Shown: positions 9,123 to 17,758, numbered from the stretch's first letter. The stretch: DNA of 64,000 nt from Bog-473 sp963742035 (GCA_963742035.1 CAVUKH010000002.1:186001-250000); one strand, 5' to 3'. Translations and numbers: made by a program. Notes: generated by a model not told the origin, from the letters alone.

Positions 9123-9556
9123 GGGACCAGCCCCGCGAGATACGCCTCGAAGCGGTCGAGCGACGACAGGAACCCGGCCTGGACCTCGGGGGTCAGGAAC
9201 GCCTCGGGGACGTAGGTCTGGTGGATCCTGACCTCGGTGCGTTCCGGGCCGAGCGCGATGAACTCGGACCGCACCCGCATGCCCGAGTGCGACTCGGTCC
9301 ATACCAACAGCTCGGGAGCTCGCACCTCGTCGTACACGGCCCGGGTCGGGTACTCGCTTCCGTCGGCATCGTTGACCATGATGGTCTCGAAGGCGCCGCC
9401 GGGCCGGGCCTCGACGTTCATGCGGTCCCGCGGTGCGCTCACTCCCTTGGGTCCCCAGAAGTGGGTGAGATGCGCGGGATCGGTCATGCACGCGAAGACG
9501 AGCTCGCGCGGCGCGTCGAAGACCCGGCTAAAACGCAGGTCGCCGAGCTCAGCCAC
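9119..9556 (-). CDS. SRPBCC (AHSA1-like) domain protein
   Basis: A 145-residue START-like hydrophobic-pocket protein. It begins VAELGDLRFSRVFDAPRELVFACMTDP, the first strand and helix of the AHSA1 family (quoted motif: FDAPRELVF), and shows LTHFWGPKG and the closing LDRFEAYLAGL helix. GTG 9556 overlaps the ArsR stop by 8 bp (GTGGCTGA), and its own stop overlaps the next gene by 4 bp. ArsR-SRPBCC pairs are a common actinobacterial arrangement; the SRPBCC protein may bind a hydrophobic ligand or compound to be modified. Ligand unknown. Confidence 0.88.
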   Translation of the reverse strand: MAELGDLRFSRVFDAPRELVFACMTDPAHLTHFWGPKGVSAPRDRMNVEARPGGAFETIMVNDADGSEYPTRAVYDEVRAPELLVWTESHSGMRVRSEFIALGPERTEVRIHQTYVPEAFLTPEVQAGFLSSLDRFEAYLAGLVP

Positions 9557-9911
9557 GGGCGCGCCCCTGTCGCTTCTCGGCCGGTTGCATGTCGGCCAGC
9601 AGGGTGTCGAGCTTGTCGAAGCGTTCGTCCCACAGGCGCCGGTTCGTCGTGATCCAGTCCAGTGCGCCATCGAGCGCGCCGGCTTCGAGGTGGCAGGGTC
9701 GGAACTGGGCGTCGCGCCGCCGCGAGATGAGGCCGCTGCGCTCCAACACTTTGAGGTGCTTGGAGACCGCCGGCAGCGACATGGCAAAGGGGACCGCCAG
9801 CTCCGTCACGGTGGCGTCGCCCCGGGCCAGGCGGCTGACGATGGCGCGTCGGGTCGGGTCGGCCAGCGCGGCGAAGGCCGCAGTGAGGGTGTCGTCGGCA
9901 AGCGTCGTCAT
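9549..9911 (-). CDS. ArsR-family transcriptional regulator
   Basis: A 120-residue winged-helix repressor. LADPTRRAIVSRLARG is the standard first helix pair and LPAVSKHLKVLERSGLI the recognition helix and wing approach. No cysteine cluster typical of metal sensors is present, as usual in the SRPBCC-linked subgroup. It is first in a three-gene operon and very probably autoregulates through the promoter at 9918-9947. The ATG at 9911 lies only about 7 bases past the predicted -10 box, so the transcript may be leaderless or nearly so. Confidence 0.92.
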   Translation of the reverse strand: MTTLADDTLTAAFAALADPTRRAIVSRLARGDATVTELAVPFAMSLPAVSKHLKVLERSGLISRRRDAQFRPCHLEAGALDGALDWITTNRRLWDERFDKLDTLLADMQPAEKRQGRARG

Positions 9912-9917
9912 GGGAAC

Positions 9918-9947
9918 AGTTAACCAGAAGGTTTATTTAGCTGTCAA
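9918..9947 (-). promoter_or_regulatory. Promoter and operator of the ArsR-SRPBCC-DinB operon
   Basis: On the minus strand a perfect -35 TTGACA (9942-9947) is followed after 18 bases by TTAACT (9918-9923). An imperfect inverted repeat TTAACC-AGAA-GGTTTA (9920-9935) covers the spacer and -10, as expected for ArsR self-repression. The patch is strongly AT-rich against its surroundings. The coding start follows within about 7 bases. Confidence 0.6.
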
Positions 9948-10037
9948 GTTAAATACTAGAGGGTTCAGTCCATCGTTGGCCCAAGGAGACGTTGTCTTGC
10001 CGCGTCGGCACGGTCCGTCAGCGGGTAGACCGCTCGC

Positions 10038-10802
10038 ATGGATACTCCCGTCAGCGCGCTGCGGGCCTCGGTCGGTCGTTTGGATGAGCTGGTCAGTGGC
10101 CTGGGCGACGCGCAGCTCGACTCGCCGTCCTATTGCGATGCGTGGTCGATCGCCCAGGTGCTCTCCCATCTCGGTTCAGGCGCAGTCATCGCGTTGCGCG
10201 GACTGCAGGACGTCAGGGCCGGGACCACCACGCCGGAGGGATTCAACTCCACGGTGTGGGACGAGTGGAACGCCAAGACGCCCCGGGCTCAGGCCGACGC
10301 CGCCCTGGTCGCCGACGAGGCGCTGATGGAGGCCCTTGAAGGGGTCGACGACACCGAACGGGAGCGGCTGACCTTTCCCATGGGCCCGCTCCGACTCGGC
10401 TTCGACGAGCTCGTCGGCTTGCGGCTCAACGAGCACACCTTCCACTCCTGGGACATAGCGGTGGTGACGGACGGGTCGGTCGGCCTGCCCGAGGATGCGA
10501 CGGCGCTCGTGGTCGAGAACCTCTCGCTCATCGCACGCTTCAGCGGGAAGCCGGGTGGCCAGGAGCGCACGATCGGCATCCGCACCACCGGCCCCGACCG
10601 TGACATCGAGTTGCGCCTCTCGGCGGACGGCGTGGAGGTGGAGGTGGAGGCCCGCGAACCAGGGCAGGCGTCTGATCTCGAGCTCCCCGCCGAGGCGTTC
10701 TGCCGGCTGGTCTACGGCCGGCTCGACCCCGACCACACTCCTGCCTTCAGGGGTGACGCCGCGCTGCTCGACACGCTGCGGGCCGTCTTCCCAGGCCCCT
10801 GA
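10038..10802 (+). CDS. Maleylpyruvate isomerase family mycothiol-dependent enzyme
   Basis: A 254-residue DinB-fold enzyme. The N-terminal bundle has the conserved CDAWSIAQVLSHLG segment and the second metal motif NEHTFHSWDIAV near residue 135, both typical of the mycothiol-dependent TIGR03083-like family. The C-terminal domain (IELRLSADGVEVEVE, LPAEAFCRLVYGRL) is the usual SCP2-like addition. ATG 10038 is the only plausible start. It is transcribed away from the ArsR operon and shares its 126 bp upstream region, so it may be co-regulated. Substrate unknown; the family includes maleylpyruvate isomerase and S-transferases for detoxification. Confidence 0.85.
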   Translation: MDTPVSALRASVGRLDELVSGLGDAQLDSPSYCDAWSIAQVLSHLGSGAVIALRGLQDVRAGTTTPEGFNSTVWDEWNAKTPRAQADAALVADEALMEALEGVDDTERERLTFPMGPLRLGFDELVGLRLNEHTFHSWDIAVVTDGSVGLPEDATALVVENLSLIARFSGKPGGQERTIGIRTTGPDRDIELRLSADGVEVEVEAREPGQASDLELPAEAFCRLVYGRLDPDHTPAFRGDAALLDTLRAVFPGP

Positions 10803-10831
10803 GGCCAGGATGCTCGGGTCACCGACCCTTC

Positions 10832-10847
10832 GGCCCGCCGGCGGGCC
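10832..10847. repeat. 16-bp perfect GC palindrome
   Basis: GGCCCGCC followed at once by its reverse complement, 30 bases past the end of the mycothiol-dependent enzyme gene. It could form a stem that helps end transcription, but no T-run follows, so terminator function is unproven. Confidence 0.35.
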
Positions 10848-10950
10848 CGACGCGGCCGGGACTTGCGGTGGGCCGAGTCCCGAGCGCGACACGGATGGGC
10901 CGCCAGGCTGAGCGAGTTGCCGCGCCGGCGGGCGTTGGGGAGGATGGAGC

Positions 10951-11781
10951 GTGCCCATCGTGCATCTGGCGAGTGACGCGAGACCGGAGGAGGTGGCCGC
11001 GGCCGTCGGGAGTGACGGCGCCGTCATCGTGGATGCAGTGGCCCCCGAGGCACTGCTGCAACGCATCGAGTCAGAGCTGCTTCCCTATCTCGACGCCACC
11101 CCGACGGGACCGGACGACTTCAGCGGTGACCGCACGCGGCGCACGGGCTCGCTGATCGCGCGCTCACCCGGCTGCCGCGAGCTCGTCATGCACCCATTGG
11201 CGCTGGGCACGGCCCGCACGTTCTTGGGTCATGCCACCACTATCCAGCTCCACCTGACGCAGGCGATCGCCATCGGGCCGGGGGAGACCCCGCAACCCAT
11301 CCACCGCGATCAGTGGGCCTTCGACTTCTTCCCCTTCCCGGCGGGCTACGAAGTCCAGTGCAACACCATCTGGGCATTGACGGACTTCACGGAGGAGAAC
11401 GGCGCCACCCGCGTGGTGCCGGGCAGCAACCTGCGCGAAGACCGGCTGTCCTTCGGTCCGGACGACACGGAGCCGTCCACCATGGCCCGCGGCTCGGTGC
11501 TCTTCTACTCGGGGAGCGTGTACCACGGCGGCGGGGCGAATCAGTCAGAGGCCACGCGCATCGGCCTCAACATCACTTACAACGTGGCGTGGCTGCGCCA
11601 GGAGGAGAACCAGTACCTCTCGGTGCCCCGGGAGGTGGCCGAGACCTTGCCGACGGACCTGCTCCGGGTGATGGGGTACGACCGGGGGGCCTATGCGTTG
11701 GGCTACATCGACGACCTGCGCGACCCCATAGAGGCAGTGCGGCCCGGGATCGGAACGGCAGGATTCGGAACCAACGCGTAG
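10951..11781 (+). CDS. Phytanoyl-CoA dioxygenase (PhyH) family protein
   Basis: A 276-residue Fe(II)/2-oxoglutarate-dependent oxygenase. The metal facial triad is HRDQW (His and Asp) near residue 115 and the His in VYHGGGANQS near residue 190, with Arg in EATRIGLNI as 2-oxoglutarate anchor. ENGATRVVPGSN is a strong PhyH motif. GTG 10951 follows GGGGAGG at good spacing. It heads a four-gene run with a GNAT, a crotonase-fold protein and a second PhyH, suggesting catabolism or hydroxylation of a CoA-linked or small organic compound. The substrate cannot be told. Confidence 0.86.
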   Translation: MPIVHLASDARPEEVAAAVGSDGAVIVDAVAPEALLQRIESELLPYLDATPTGPDDFSGDRTRRTGSLIARSPGCRELVMHPLALGTARTFLGHATTIQLHLTQAIAIGPGETPQPIHRDQWAFDFFPFPAGYEVQCNTIWALTDFTEENGATRVVPGSNLREDRLSFGPDDTEPSTMARGSVLFYSGSVYHGGGANQSEATRIGLNITYNVAWLRQEENQYLSVPREVAETLPTDLLRVMGYDRGAYALGYIDDLRDPIEAVRPGIGTAGFGTNA

Positions 11782-11849
11782 CGCGTTCGACTCCATCCGG
11801 CACGCCTGCTCCCGTGCGATCAGACGATGCAGGGGTGGGCACCACTACC

Positions 11850-12344
11850 GTGGACGCCGTGCCTGTAGAGATCCGCCAGGCGGCAGCCGACGACCACGAC
11901 GAGCTGTACACGGCGTTCAGCCGGATTGTCGGCGCGGGCGAGGGATTCCCTCAGCAACCGCCGCTCACCCGGCAGGATTTCGACGACTACTGGATCCGAC
12001 ATTCGGCCGCCGTGTCCGTGGCCCGCTTCGGCGGACATCTCGTCGGCGCCTCGTACATCAAGCCGAACTTCGTGGGCCGGGCGGCCCACATCGCCAACGC
12101 CGGCTACTTCGTGCTGGCACCGTACCGGAGGACGGGGGTGGGGCGGTCGTTGGTGGAGCACTCGCTCCGCGAAGCGCGTCGTCTGGGCTTCGACGCCATG
12201 ATGTTCAACCTGGTCTTCGAGACCAATCCCGCTCGCGACATGTACCACCAACTCGGCTTCGACGAAGTCGGGCGCATCCCTCACGCAGTCGAAGGTGAGG
12301 AAGCAGTGATCTACTGGCGCAGCCTGGAGGACATCGCATTATGA
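11850..12344 (+). CDS. GNAT family N-acetyltransferase
   Basis: A 164-residue acetyltransferase. The acetyl-CoA loop is YRRTGVGRSLVEH and the final motif YHQLGFDEVGRIPHAV is typical of GNATs acting on small molecules. Start is uncertain: GTG 11850 has AGGGGTG upstream, GTG 11859 begins VPVEIRQAA, which matches the fold start best. The long reading back to 11313 is a shadow of the PhyH gene. Its stop overlaps the next start (ATGA). Substrate unknown. Confidence 0.85.
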   Translation: MDAVPVEIRQAAADDHDELYTAFSRIVGAGEGFPQQPPLTRQDFDDYWIRHSAAVSVARFGGHLVGASYIKPNFVGRAAHIANAGYFVLAPYRRTGVGRSLVEHSLREARRLGFDAMMFNLVFETNPARDMYHQLGFDEVGRIPHAVEGEEAVIYWRSLEDIAL

Positions 12345-13099
12345 GCAGTGCCGACGTGACGGTGGAGCAACAAGGAGAGCACGTGGCGGTGGTGTGTCTG
12401 CGCCGGCCGCCCAACAACTACTTCGACACCGGGCTCATTGAAGATGTGGCCAGCGCCTATGAGGAGCTGGACCGCTCGGGCTGGTGCCGAGTGGTCGTGT
12501 TGGCCTCGGAGGGTAAACACTTCTGCGCCGGACTGGACTTCGCCGGCAACGCCGGGCAGGACATCGCGGCTCTGTATGGCGCAGCGTTGCGCCTCTTCGC
12601 CGCGCCGCTGCCGGTGGTGGCGGCGGTGCAGGGCGCCGCAATCGGTGGAGGCTGCGGGCTGGCTCTTTCGGCCGACTTCCGCGTGGCGACCGCGCTGAGC
12701 CGATTCAGCGCCAACTTCGCCCGCCTGGGGTTCCACCACGGCTTTGCGTTGACCGTGACCCTGCCGGCCGCCGTCGGCCGCCAGGCTGCGGCGGACCTCC
12801 TCCTGACCGGGCGCCGGATCGGCGGCGAGCAGGCGTTGGCGCTCGGCCTGTGTGATCGCTTGGCTGGGGAGGACGATCTGCTGGCGCAGGCCATCGGGTA
12901 CGCCGAGGAGGTGGCGGCGTCGGGCCCGTTGGCCGTCCGTTCCATTCGGGCCACGCTGCGTCAGGGCCTGGTGGAGGAGGCGCGTCTGGCCATGGAGCGC
13001 GAGTGTGCGGAGCAGACTCGGCTCCGCGACACCGCAGACTTCGCCGAGGGCGTGCGCGCCGCGGCAGAACGACGCGACCCGTCGTTCGGCGGAGTGTAG
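12341..13099 (+). CDS. Crotonase-fold (enoyl-CoA hydratase/isomerase family) protein, atypical active site
   Basis: A 252-residue crotonase-superfamily protein. The oxyanion-hole segments are HFCAGLDFAG and AAIGGGCGLAL. Aligned to rat mitochondrial hydratase, the two catalytic Glu positions are Gly (in GGGCGL) and Phe (in ANFARLGF), so water addition by the usual mechanism is unlikely. Other crotonase reactions (isomerisation, C-C cleavage, thioester hydrolysis) remain possible. It is coupled to the GNAT by a 4-bp overlap and followed two bases later by a second PhyH gene, so all four proteins probably serve one pathway. Confidence 0.85.
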   Translation: MSSADVTVEQQGEHVAVVCLRRPPNNYFDTGLIEDVASAYEELDRSGWCRVVVLASEGKHFCAGLDFAGNAGQDIAALYGAALRLFAAPLPVVAAVQGAAIGGGCGLALSADFRVATALSRFSANFARLGFHHGFALTVTLPAAVGRQAAADLLLTGRRIGGEQALALGLCDRLAGEDDLLAQAIGYAEEVAASGPLAVRSIRATLRQGLVEEARLAMERECAEQTRLRDTADFAEGVRAAAERRDPSFGGV

Positions 13100-13101
13100 A
13101 T

Positions 13102-13929
13102 GTGAAGGTGCCGGCGGCCCACGAACTCAACGCGTCCTTCGAGTGGGACGAGCACCCCGGCCCGTTTCGGGTCGTGACGGCCTCGCAGGCGCGCCAATTC
13201 GACGAGGACGGGTTCTTCGTACTGGAAGACGCGCTCGGAAGCTCCGACGTGGCCGCGCTCATCGCCGCCATCGATCCTTTCGAGGCACGCGGCGCCGACG
13301 CACTGCGCGAACTGGAGGGCGGGCGGTTCTTCATCGCCCGGGCGGACGAGATCACCTTCACGACCCACCTGGTGCTGCAGTCATCAGTGTTGCGGGAGTT
13401 CACATACTCCCCGCTCCTGACCGACGTCTGCGCCGACCTCGTGGGGCCCGACGTCCGGCTCTACTGGGACCAGGCGGTCTACAAGAAGCCGGGGACCGAG
13501 TCCCCCTTCCCCTGGCATCAGGACAACGGGTACGCCTTCGTGGAGCCACAGCAGTACCTCACCTGCTGGGTGGCGCTGACCGACGCCACGGAGGAGAACG
13601 GCTGCCCGTGGGTGGTCCCGAAGCTGCACCGGCGCGGCACCCTGGCCCACCAGTACTCCGACATCGGCTTCGTCTGCCTGCGCGACCCGACGGACGCCGT
13701 CGCCGTCCCGGCACGGGCCGGCAGCGTGGTGGTCTTCTCGTCCCTGACACCGCACTCGACCGGCCCCAATCGGACCGCGGACGTGCGCAAGGCCTACATC
13801 GTGCAGTACGCGCCGGACGGCGCCGCGGTGCTCCGACAAAAACCGGGCGGTGCGACGCAACGCGTGATGGCTACCGACGAGGGCCGCCAGTACGAGGTGC
13901 TGCGCGCGGGGCGGCGTATCATGCGGTAG
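13102..13929 (+). CDS. Phytanoyl-CoA dioxygenase (PhyH) family protein
   Basis: A 275-residue Fe(II)/2-oxoglutarate oxygenase, different from the one at 10951. FDEDGFFVLEDAL starts the fold, PWHQDNGYAF gives the His-x-Asp pair, and LTPHSTGPNRTADVRKAY gives the distal His and the 2-oxoglutarate Arg. EENGCPWVVPKLHRRG is the usual PhyH loop. GTG 13102 starts two bases after the crotonase stop. Its end overlaps the convergent DUF5666-like gene by 11 bp. Confidence 0.87.
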   Translation: MKVPAAHELNASFEWDEHPGPFRVVTASQARQFDEDGFFVLEDALGSSDVAALIAAIDPFEARGADALRELEGGRFFIARADEITFTTHLVLQSSVLREFTYSPLLTDVCADLVGPDVRLYWDQAVYKKPGTESPFPWHQDNGYAFVEPQQYLTCWVALTDATEENGCPWVVPKLHRRGTLAHQYSDIGFVCLRDPTDAVAVPARAGSVVVFSSLTPHSTGPNRTADVRKAYIVQYAPDGAAVLRQKPGGATQRVMATDEGRQYEVLRAGRRIMR

Positions 13930-14476
13930 GCGGTCCGCCTGAGACGGACGGCGGTGTGCCGGTTCTGCGGGGCCCATCGGGTCCACCATTGCCCATCCGG
14001 GGCGGTCGCCCGATGGTGACGGTCGTCGCCGCGACGGTGCCATCGCTGTTCTTGGAGCCCTGGACCCCGATGAATTCACCGACCTTGAGCGCGGACGCGC
14101 TGGACGTGGTCCCTCCGCCGGGGCCTGGGTTCGTCTTGAACGTCGTATTCGAGGCGAAGACGACGGTCAGCGACGTTTTCGCATTGGTCTCCACGGTGAT
14201 GTCGTCGCCCTGGAGCGCGCTGATCTTCCCCGAGACCGTTGGTCGGGTCATCTCACCCGGAGGTCGCCCCTGCAGCGTGCCGGTGTTCCCGGACGCCGCG
14301 GTGGCCGCGCCGGCATTGGCGCCGGTCGAGAGGCCGAGGCCGAGAATGGCGGCCAAGGCGCCACCTGCAGCGAGGGCCTGCCGTGGGCGGGACCAACGCC
14401 AGCGGGAGTCCCGGCGCGGTCTGGGCAGTCCGATGTGGGCGTCTCCCGAGGGTTCCTGCACTGTCGTACCCGTCAT
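13919..14476 (-). CDS. Secreted or membrane-anchored DUF5666-like protein
   Basis: A 185-residue protein from ATG 14476. A basic stretch (RPRRDSRWRWSRPRQ) precedes one hydrophobic segment near residues 38-55 ending STGANAG, so it is exported or anchored. The outside part contains VSGKISALQGDDITVET and TTFKTN, the beta-rich pattern of DUF5666, and ends in a Gly/Pro-rich tail. Function unknown. No partner: it is convergent with the PhyH cluster and divergent from the P450 gene. The 189 bp upstream show nothing certain. Confidence 0.7.
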   Translation of the reverse strand: MTGTTVQEPSGDAHIGLPRPRRDSRWRWSRPRQALAAGGALAAILGLGLSTGANAGAATAASGNTGTLQGRPPGEMTRPTVSGKISALQGDDITVETNAKTSLTVVFASNTTFKTNPGPGGGTTSSASALKVGEFIGVQGSKNSDGTVAATTVTIGRPPRMGNGGPDGPRRTGTPPSVSGGPPTA

Positions 14477-14665
14477 GTCGTATCCGCTCCTGCTCTGCGT
14501 GCAAACCGGCGCTCTGCCGTGCCAGCAGCCTGCGCGACCAGCGTGTGCCTGCACTGCGCGGCCGCTGAGGACGCGGTCAGAATCCGGCCTGGCTTCGGAG
14601 GTTCAGCGGATCTCGCACTAGGGTGCAGGAATCCGGATGTCCTGAATCAGCACCAAGGGGGTCCC

Positions 14666-15883
14666 ATGTCACACACCGCGCCCGTGCAGGACTGGGCAAC
14701 TGACTTCGACGTCCTCGATCCGCGCTACGTCACAGATCCGTTCAGCATTTGGGACGAGTTGCGGCAGAGCTGCCCCATCGCGCACACCGACCGTCGCAAG
14801 AGCAGCTGGCTGCCCACCCGGTATGACGATGTCACCGCCATCGCCCACGACATCGCGCACTTCAGCTCGCTCAAGGTGGCGGTCATCCCCGGCGACGAGG
14901 ACGAGGACCCCAACGCCGATTTCGACGGACCGAACCTCGAGTACGGCCTGCCGCCGATTTCGGCGGACCCACCGCTGCACACCTGGACTCGTCGGTTGCT
15001 GCTGCCGTGGTTCTCGCACAAGCGGGTCGACAGCTATGTGCCACTCACGCGAGAGCTCTGTCGTGGTCTACTCGACAAGTTCGCGGACAATGGCCGCGCC
15101 GACGCCGCCGCCGACTACGCGCAGCAGATCCCGGTACGGGTTATCGCCCGGATTCTCGGCGTGTCCACCGACCTGTCCGACACGTTCACCGGTTGGGTGC
15201 GCGACGTGCTCGAGTTCGCCGATGATGCCGAGCGACGCCAGCACGGGGCCGAGGGCCTCCTCAATTACTTCCTGGGTCAGCTGGAGGAGCGGCGCCAGAA
15301 CCCCGGGGACGACTTGCTGAGCGAGCTGCTCACCACCGAGGTCGACGGGAAGCCGGTCGACGACGGCATCGTGCTGGGTATGGCGGCGCTGGTTCTGATT
15401 GCCGGGGTGGACACGACATGGAGCGCCATCGGCTCCTCGCTGTGGCACCTGGCGGCACACCCCGATGATCGCAAGCGCCTGGCCGCCGAGCCCGAGCTCA
15501 TGTCGACGGCGGTGGAAGAACTCCTGCGGGCCTACGCGCCGGTGACGATGGCCCGCGAGGTCACCGAGGACATTGAGTACAACGGCTGCCCCATGAAGGC
15601 GGGCGACAAGGTCCTGATGAACTTCCCGGCCGCCAACCGTGACCCCGAGGCGTTCGAGCACCCCGACATCGTCCAGTTGGACCGGGCCCACAACCGTCAC
15701 GTTGCCTTCGGCTCGGGTATCCACCGCTGTGCCGGGTCGAACCTGGCCCGCATGGAGCTGCAGGTGGCACTCGAGGAGTGGATGGCCCGTCTCCCGGAGT
15801 TCTCACTGGCCGATGGGGAGGAGATCACCTGGGCGGGCGGACAGGTGCGCGGACCACGTATCCTGCCCGTCGTATTCCCATGA
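14666..15883 (+). CDS. Cytochrome P450
   Basis: A 405-residue soluble bacterial P450. The I-helix oxygen-binding motif is AGVDTT, the K-helix ExxR is EELLR, and the heme loop is FGSGIHRCAG with the thiolate Cys at residue 355. ATG 14666 follows AAGGGGGT at good spacing; a longer frame upstream has no P450 residues. The stop overlaps the ferredoxin start (ATGA), so electrons probably come from that partner. Substrate unknown. Confidence 0.95.
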   Translation: MSHTAPVQDWATDFDVLDPRYVTDPFSIWDELRQSCPIAHTDRRKSSWLPTRYDDVTAIAHDIAHFSSLKVAVIPGDEDEDPNADFDGPNLEYGLPPISADPPLHTWTRRLLLPWFSHKRVDSYVPLTRELCRGLLDKFADNGRADAAADYAQQIPVRVIARILGVSTDLSDTFTGWVRDVLEFADDAERRQHGAEGLLNYFLGQLEERRQNPGDDLLSELLTTEVDGKPVDDGIVLGMAALVLIAGVDTTWSAIGSSLWHLAAHPDDRKRLAAEPELMSTAVEELLRAYAPVTMAREVTEDIEYNGCPMKAGDKVLMNFPAANRDPEAFEHPDIVQLDRAHNRHVAFGSGIHRCAGSNLARMELQVALEEWMARLPEFSLADGEEITWAGGQVRGPRILPVVFP

Positions 15884-16074
15884 AGATCCGCGTCGACCCC
15901 GAGAAGTGCCAGGGCCATGCTCGCTGCTACGGGCTCGCGCCGGAGATCTTCGACGTCGACGACTACGGGCAGGCCTCGGTGATCCTGGAAGAGATCCCGC
16001 CCGAGCTCGAGGAGAAAGCCCGGCTCGCCGTGGCCAACTGTCCCGAGTACGCCATAGAGATCATCAACGACTGA
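15880..16074 (+). CDS. [3Fe-4S] single-cluster ferredoxin
   Basis: A 64-residue ferredoxin of the type that serves actinobacterial P450s. Cluster ligands are the Cys pair in CQGHARC (C-x2-H-x2-C, with His in the second position) and the last Cys in ANCPEYAI. The His at the position of a fourth ligand favours a 3Fe-4S cluster. Translation is coupled to the P450 by a 4-bp overlap. No ferredoxin reductase is in the window. Confidence 0.94.
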   Translation: MKIRVDPEKCQGHARCYGLAPEIFDVDDYGQASVILEEIPPELEEKARLAVANCPEYAIEIIND

Positions 16075-16128
16075 GACCCGGTCCGGGCCGGCGCGCCCCG
16101 GCACGGGCGCGTCCAGCCCGGAGCATGC

Positions 16129-17634
16129 TCAGGCGGCGACCAACGCCAGCGGCTGCTCGTCGGCCAGCTCGGCGTCGTCGGTACCGGGACGCCCGCGTCG
16201 GATGAGGGTGAAGGCGCTGACTGCGGCCACCGCCAGCACAATGGCGCTGAAGGTGAACGCGGTCGTGTACCCGTGGATGGAGCCAGCGGTCAGCGAGGCC
16301 GCCGACTTCCCGTGGGCCGCCACGTAGGAGACGGTCGCGGTCGTGGCGATGGTGTTGATCAGCGCAGCCCCCAGGGTCCCCCCGGTCTGCTGCGTCGTGT
16401 TGACCAGTGCGCTCGCCACACCGGCGTCGCTCGGACTCACCCCGATCAGAGCCGTGCTGCTCATGGACACGAAGGACAGGCCCATGCCGAGGCTCACGAT
16501 CACCTCGGCCGGGAGCACGGTGCTGATGTAGGCCGAGTGCACGTTGAGAGTGCTGAAAAGGGCCAGCCCGGCCGTCGCCAGGAGCAGGCCACCGCCCATG
16601 ACCCACCGCGGCCCGAAGCGTGGGAGGGCCCGGCTCGCCAGTGTGGCGCCGGTGATGATGCCCAGCGAGAAGGGCACGAAGGCGAAGCCCGACTTCAGAG
16701 CGGAGTAGCCCAAGGTGCCCTGGAAGTAGTAGGTCAGCGAGAGGAAGGTGCCGAGCATGGCCACCCCCACCAGGAGCGAGGCCAGGAATGACCCCCCGCG
16801 ATTGCGCTCGAGGACGACGCGCAGGGGGAGCAGCGGGTGCTCCACACGCTGCTCAATGAGCACGAAAGCCACGAGGAGCACGCCGGCCACGGCGAACAGC
16901 GTCATGGTGACGGATGAGCCCCAGCCGTCGGTGCCGGCCTTGGTGAAGCCGTAGACCAGGGCGAGCAGACCGCCGGTGACGGTGATCGCGCCGGGAAGGT
17001 CGTAACCATGGTTGGCCGAAGCCCGGCTCTCGGTGACGTAGCGGAACGCCGCAACGGCCGCCACGATGGCGATCGGCACGTTGATGAGGAGGGTCCAGCG
17101 CCACGAGGCGAACTCGGTCAGGAAGCCACCGAGGATGAGGCCGATGGCAGCTCCGCCTCCGGCGATACCGCCGTACACGGCGAAGGCCCGAGCCCGCTCC
17201 TTGGGTTCGGTGAAGGCCACGGTGAGCAGGGACAAGGCGGCGGGCGCCATGACGGCGGCGAAGGCGCCCTGCAGGGCGCGGGCGCCGAAGAGCATGGCCG
17301 AGTTCTGGGCCAGGCCACCCAAGGCAGAGGCGGCGGCGAAGCCGACCAGACTTATCACGAACATCCGCTTGCGCCCGAAGTAGTCGGCGATCCGGCCGCC
17401 GAGCAGCAGGAGGCCCGCGAAGGACAGCGTGTAGGCGGTCAGCATCCATTGGCGATTGGCCGTGGAGATGTGGAGGGCACGCTGGGCGGACGGCAGGGCG
17501 ATGATCACCACCGAGGCGTCGAGCACCACCATGAGCTGTGCCACGGCGATGATGGCCAGGGCCCGGAAGCGCTTGGGATCGAGGTCGGGTGCCGGCTCGC
17601 TTGCCAGGTCCGGAAGGTCGAGTGTCGTCGTCAT
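16129..17634 (-). CDS. MFS drug/H+ antiporter, DHA2 (EmrB/QacA) family
   Basis: A 501-residue exporter with about 14 membrane segments. LDASVVIIALPSAQRALH and RIADYFGRKRMF are motifs D1 and A of DHA2 proteins; AIGLILGGFLTEFASWRW gives motif C. I choose ATG 17634, which has GGAG six bases upstream, over an in-frame TTG at 17652. It is transcribed from a strong promoter (17759-17788) that carries a palindromic operator, divergent from a TetR gene, so it is probably induced by its substrate. Substrate unknown. Confidence 0.92.
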   Translation of the reverse strand: MTTTLDLPDLASEPAPDLDPKRFRALAIIAVAQLMVVLDASVVIIALPSAQRALHISTANRQWMLTAYTLSFAGLLLLGGRIADYFGRKRMFVISLVGFAAASALGGLAQNSAMLFGARALQGAFAAVMAPAALSLLTVAFTEPKERARAFAVYGGIAGGGAAIGLILGGFLTEFASWRWTLLINVPIAIVAAVAAFRYVTESRASANHGYDLPGAITVTGGLLALVYGFTKAGTDGWGSSVTMTLFAVAGVLLVAFVLIEQRVEHPLLPLRVVLERNRGGSFLASLLVGVAMLGTFLSLTYYFQGTLGYSALKSGFAFVPFSLGIITGATLASRALPRFGPRWVMGGGLLLATAGLALFSTLNVHSAYISTVLPAEVIVSLGMGLSFVSMSSTALIGVSPSDAGVASALVNTTQQTGGTLGAALINTIATTATVSYVAAHGKSAASLTAGSIHGYTTAFTFSAIVLAVAAVSAFTLIRRGRPGTDDAELADEQPLALVAA

Positions 17635-17731
17635 AATGGTCTCCGTGTCCAAAAGAGGTCCGTTCCGACAGCCCGGTCCTGCCGGCTTGACCTGGAAGGG
17701 TCTGGTGTTCTCGGCTGGGATGACTTAGAAT

Positions 17732-17747
17732 CGGAATCGGAGTTCTG
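17732..17747. promoter_or_regulatory. Second TetR-type operator, CGGAAT-N4-GTTCTG
   Basis: A 6-4-6 imperfect palindrome with the same layout as the perfect one at 17765-17780, centred 33 bp away. It lies just downstream of the predicted MFS transcription start, where a bound repressor would block the polymerase. Confidence 0.5.
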
Positions 17748-17758
17748 GTTCCATTTAG

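Noticed and set aside
11313..11849. A long N-terminal extension of the GNAT frame
   Set aside because: It reads the PhyH gene in another frame and has no GNAT residues.
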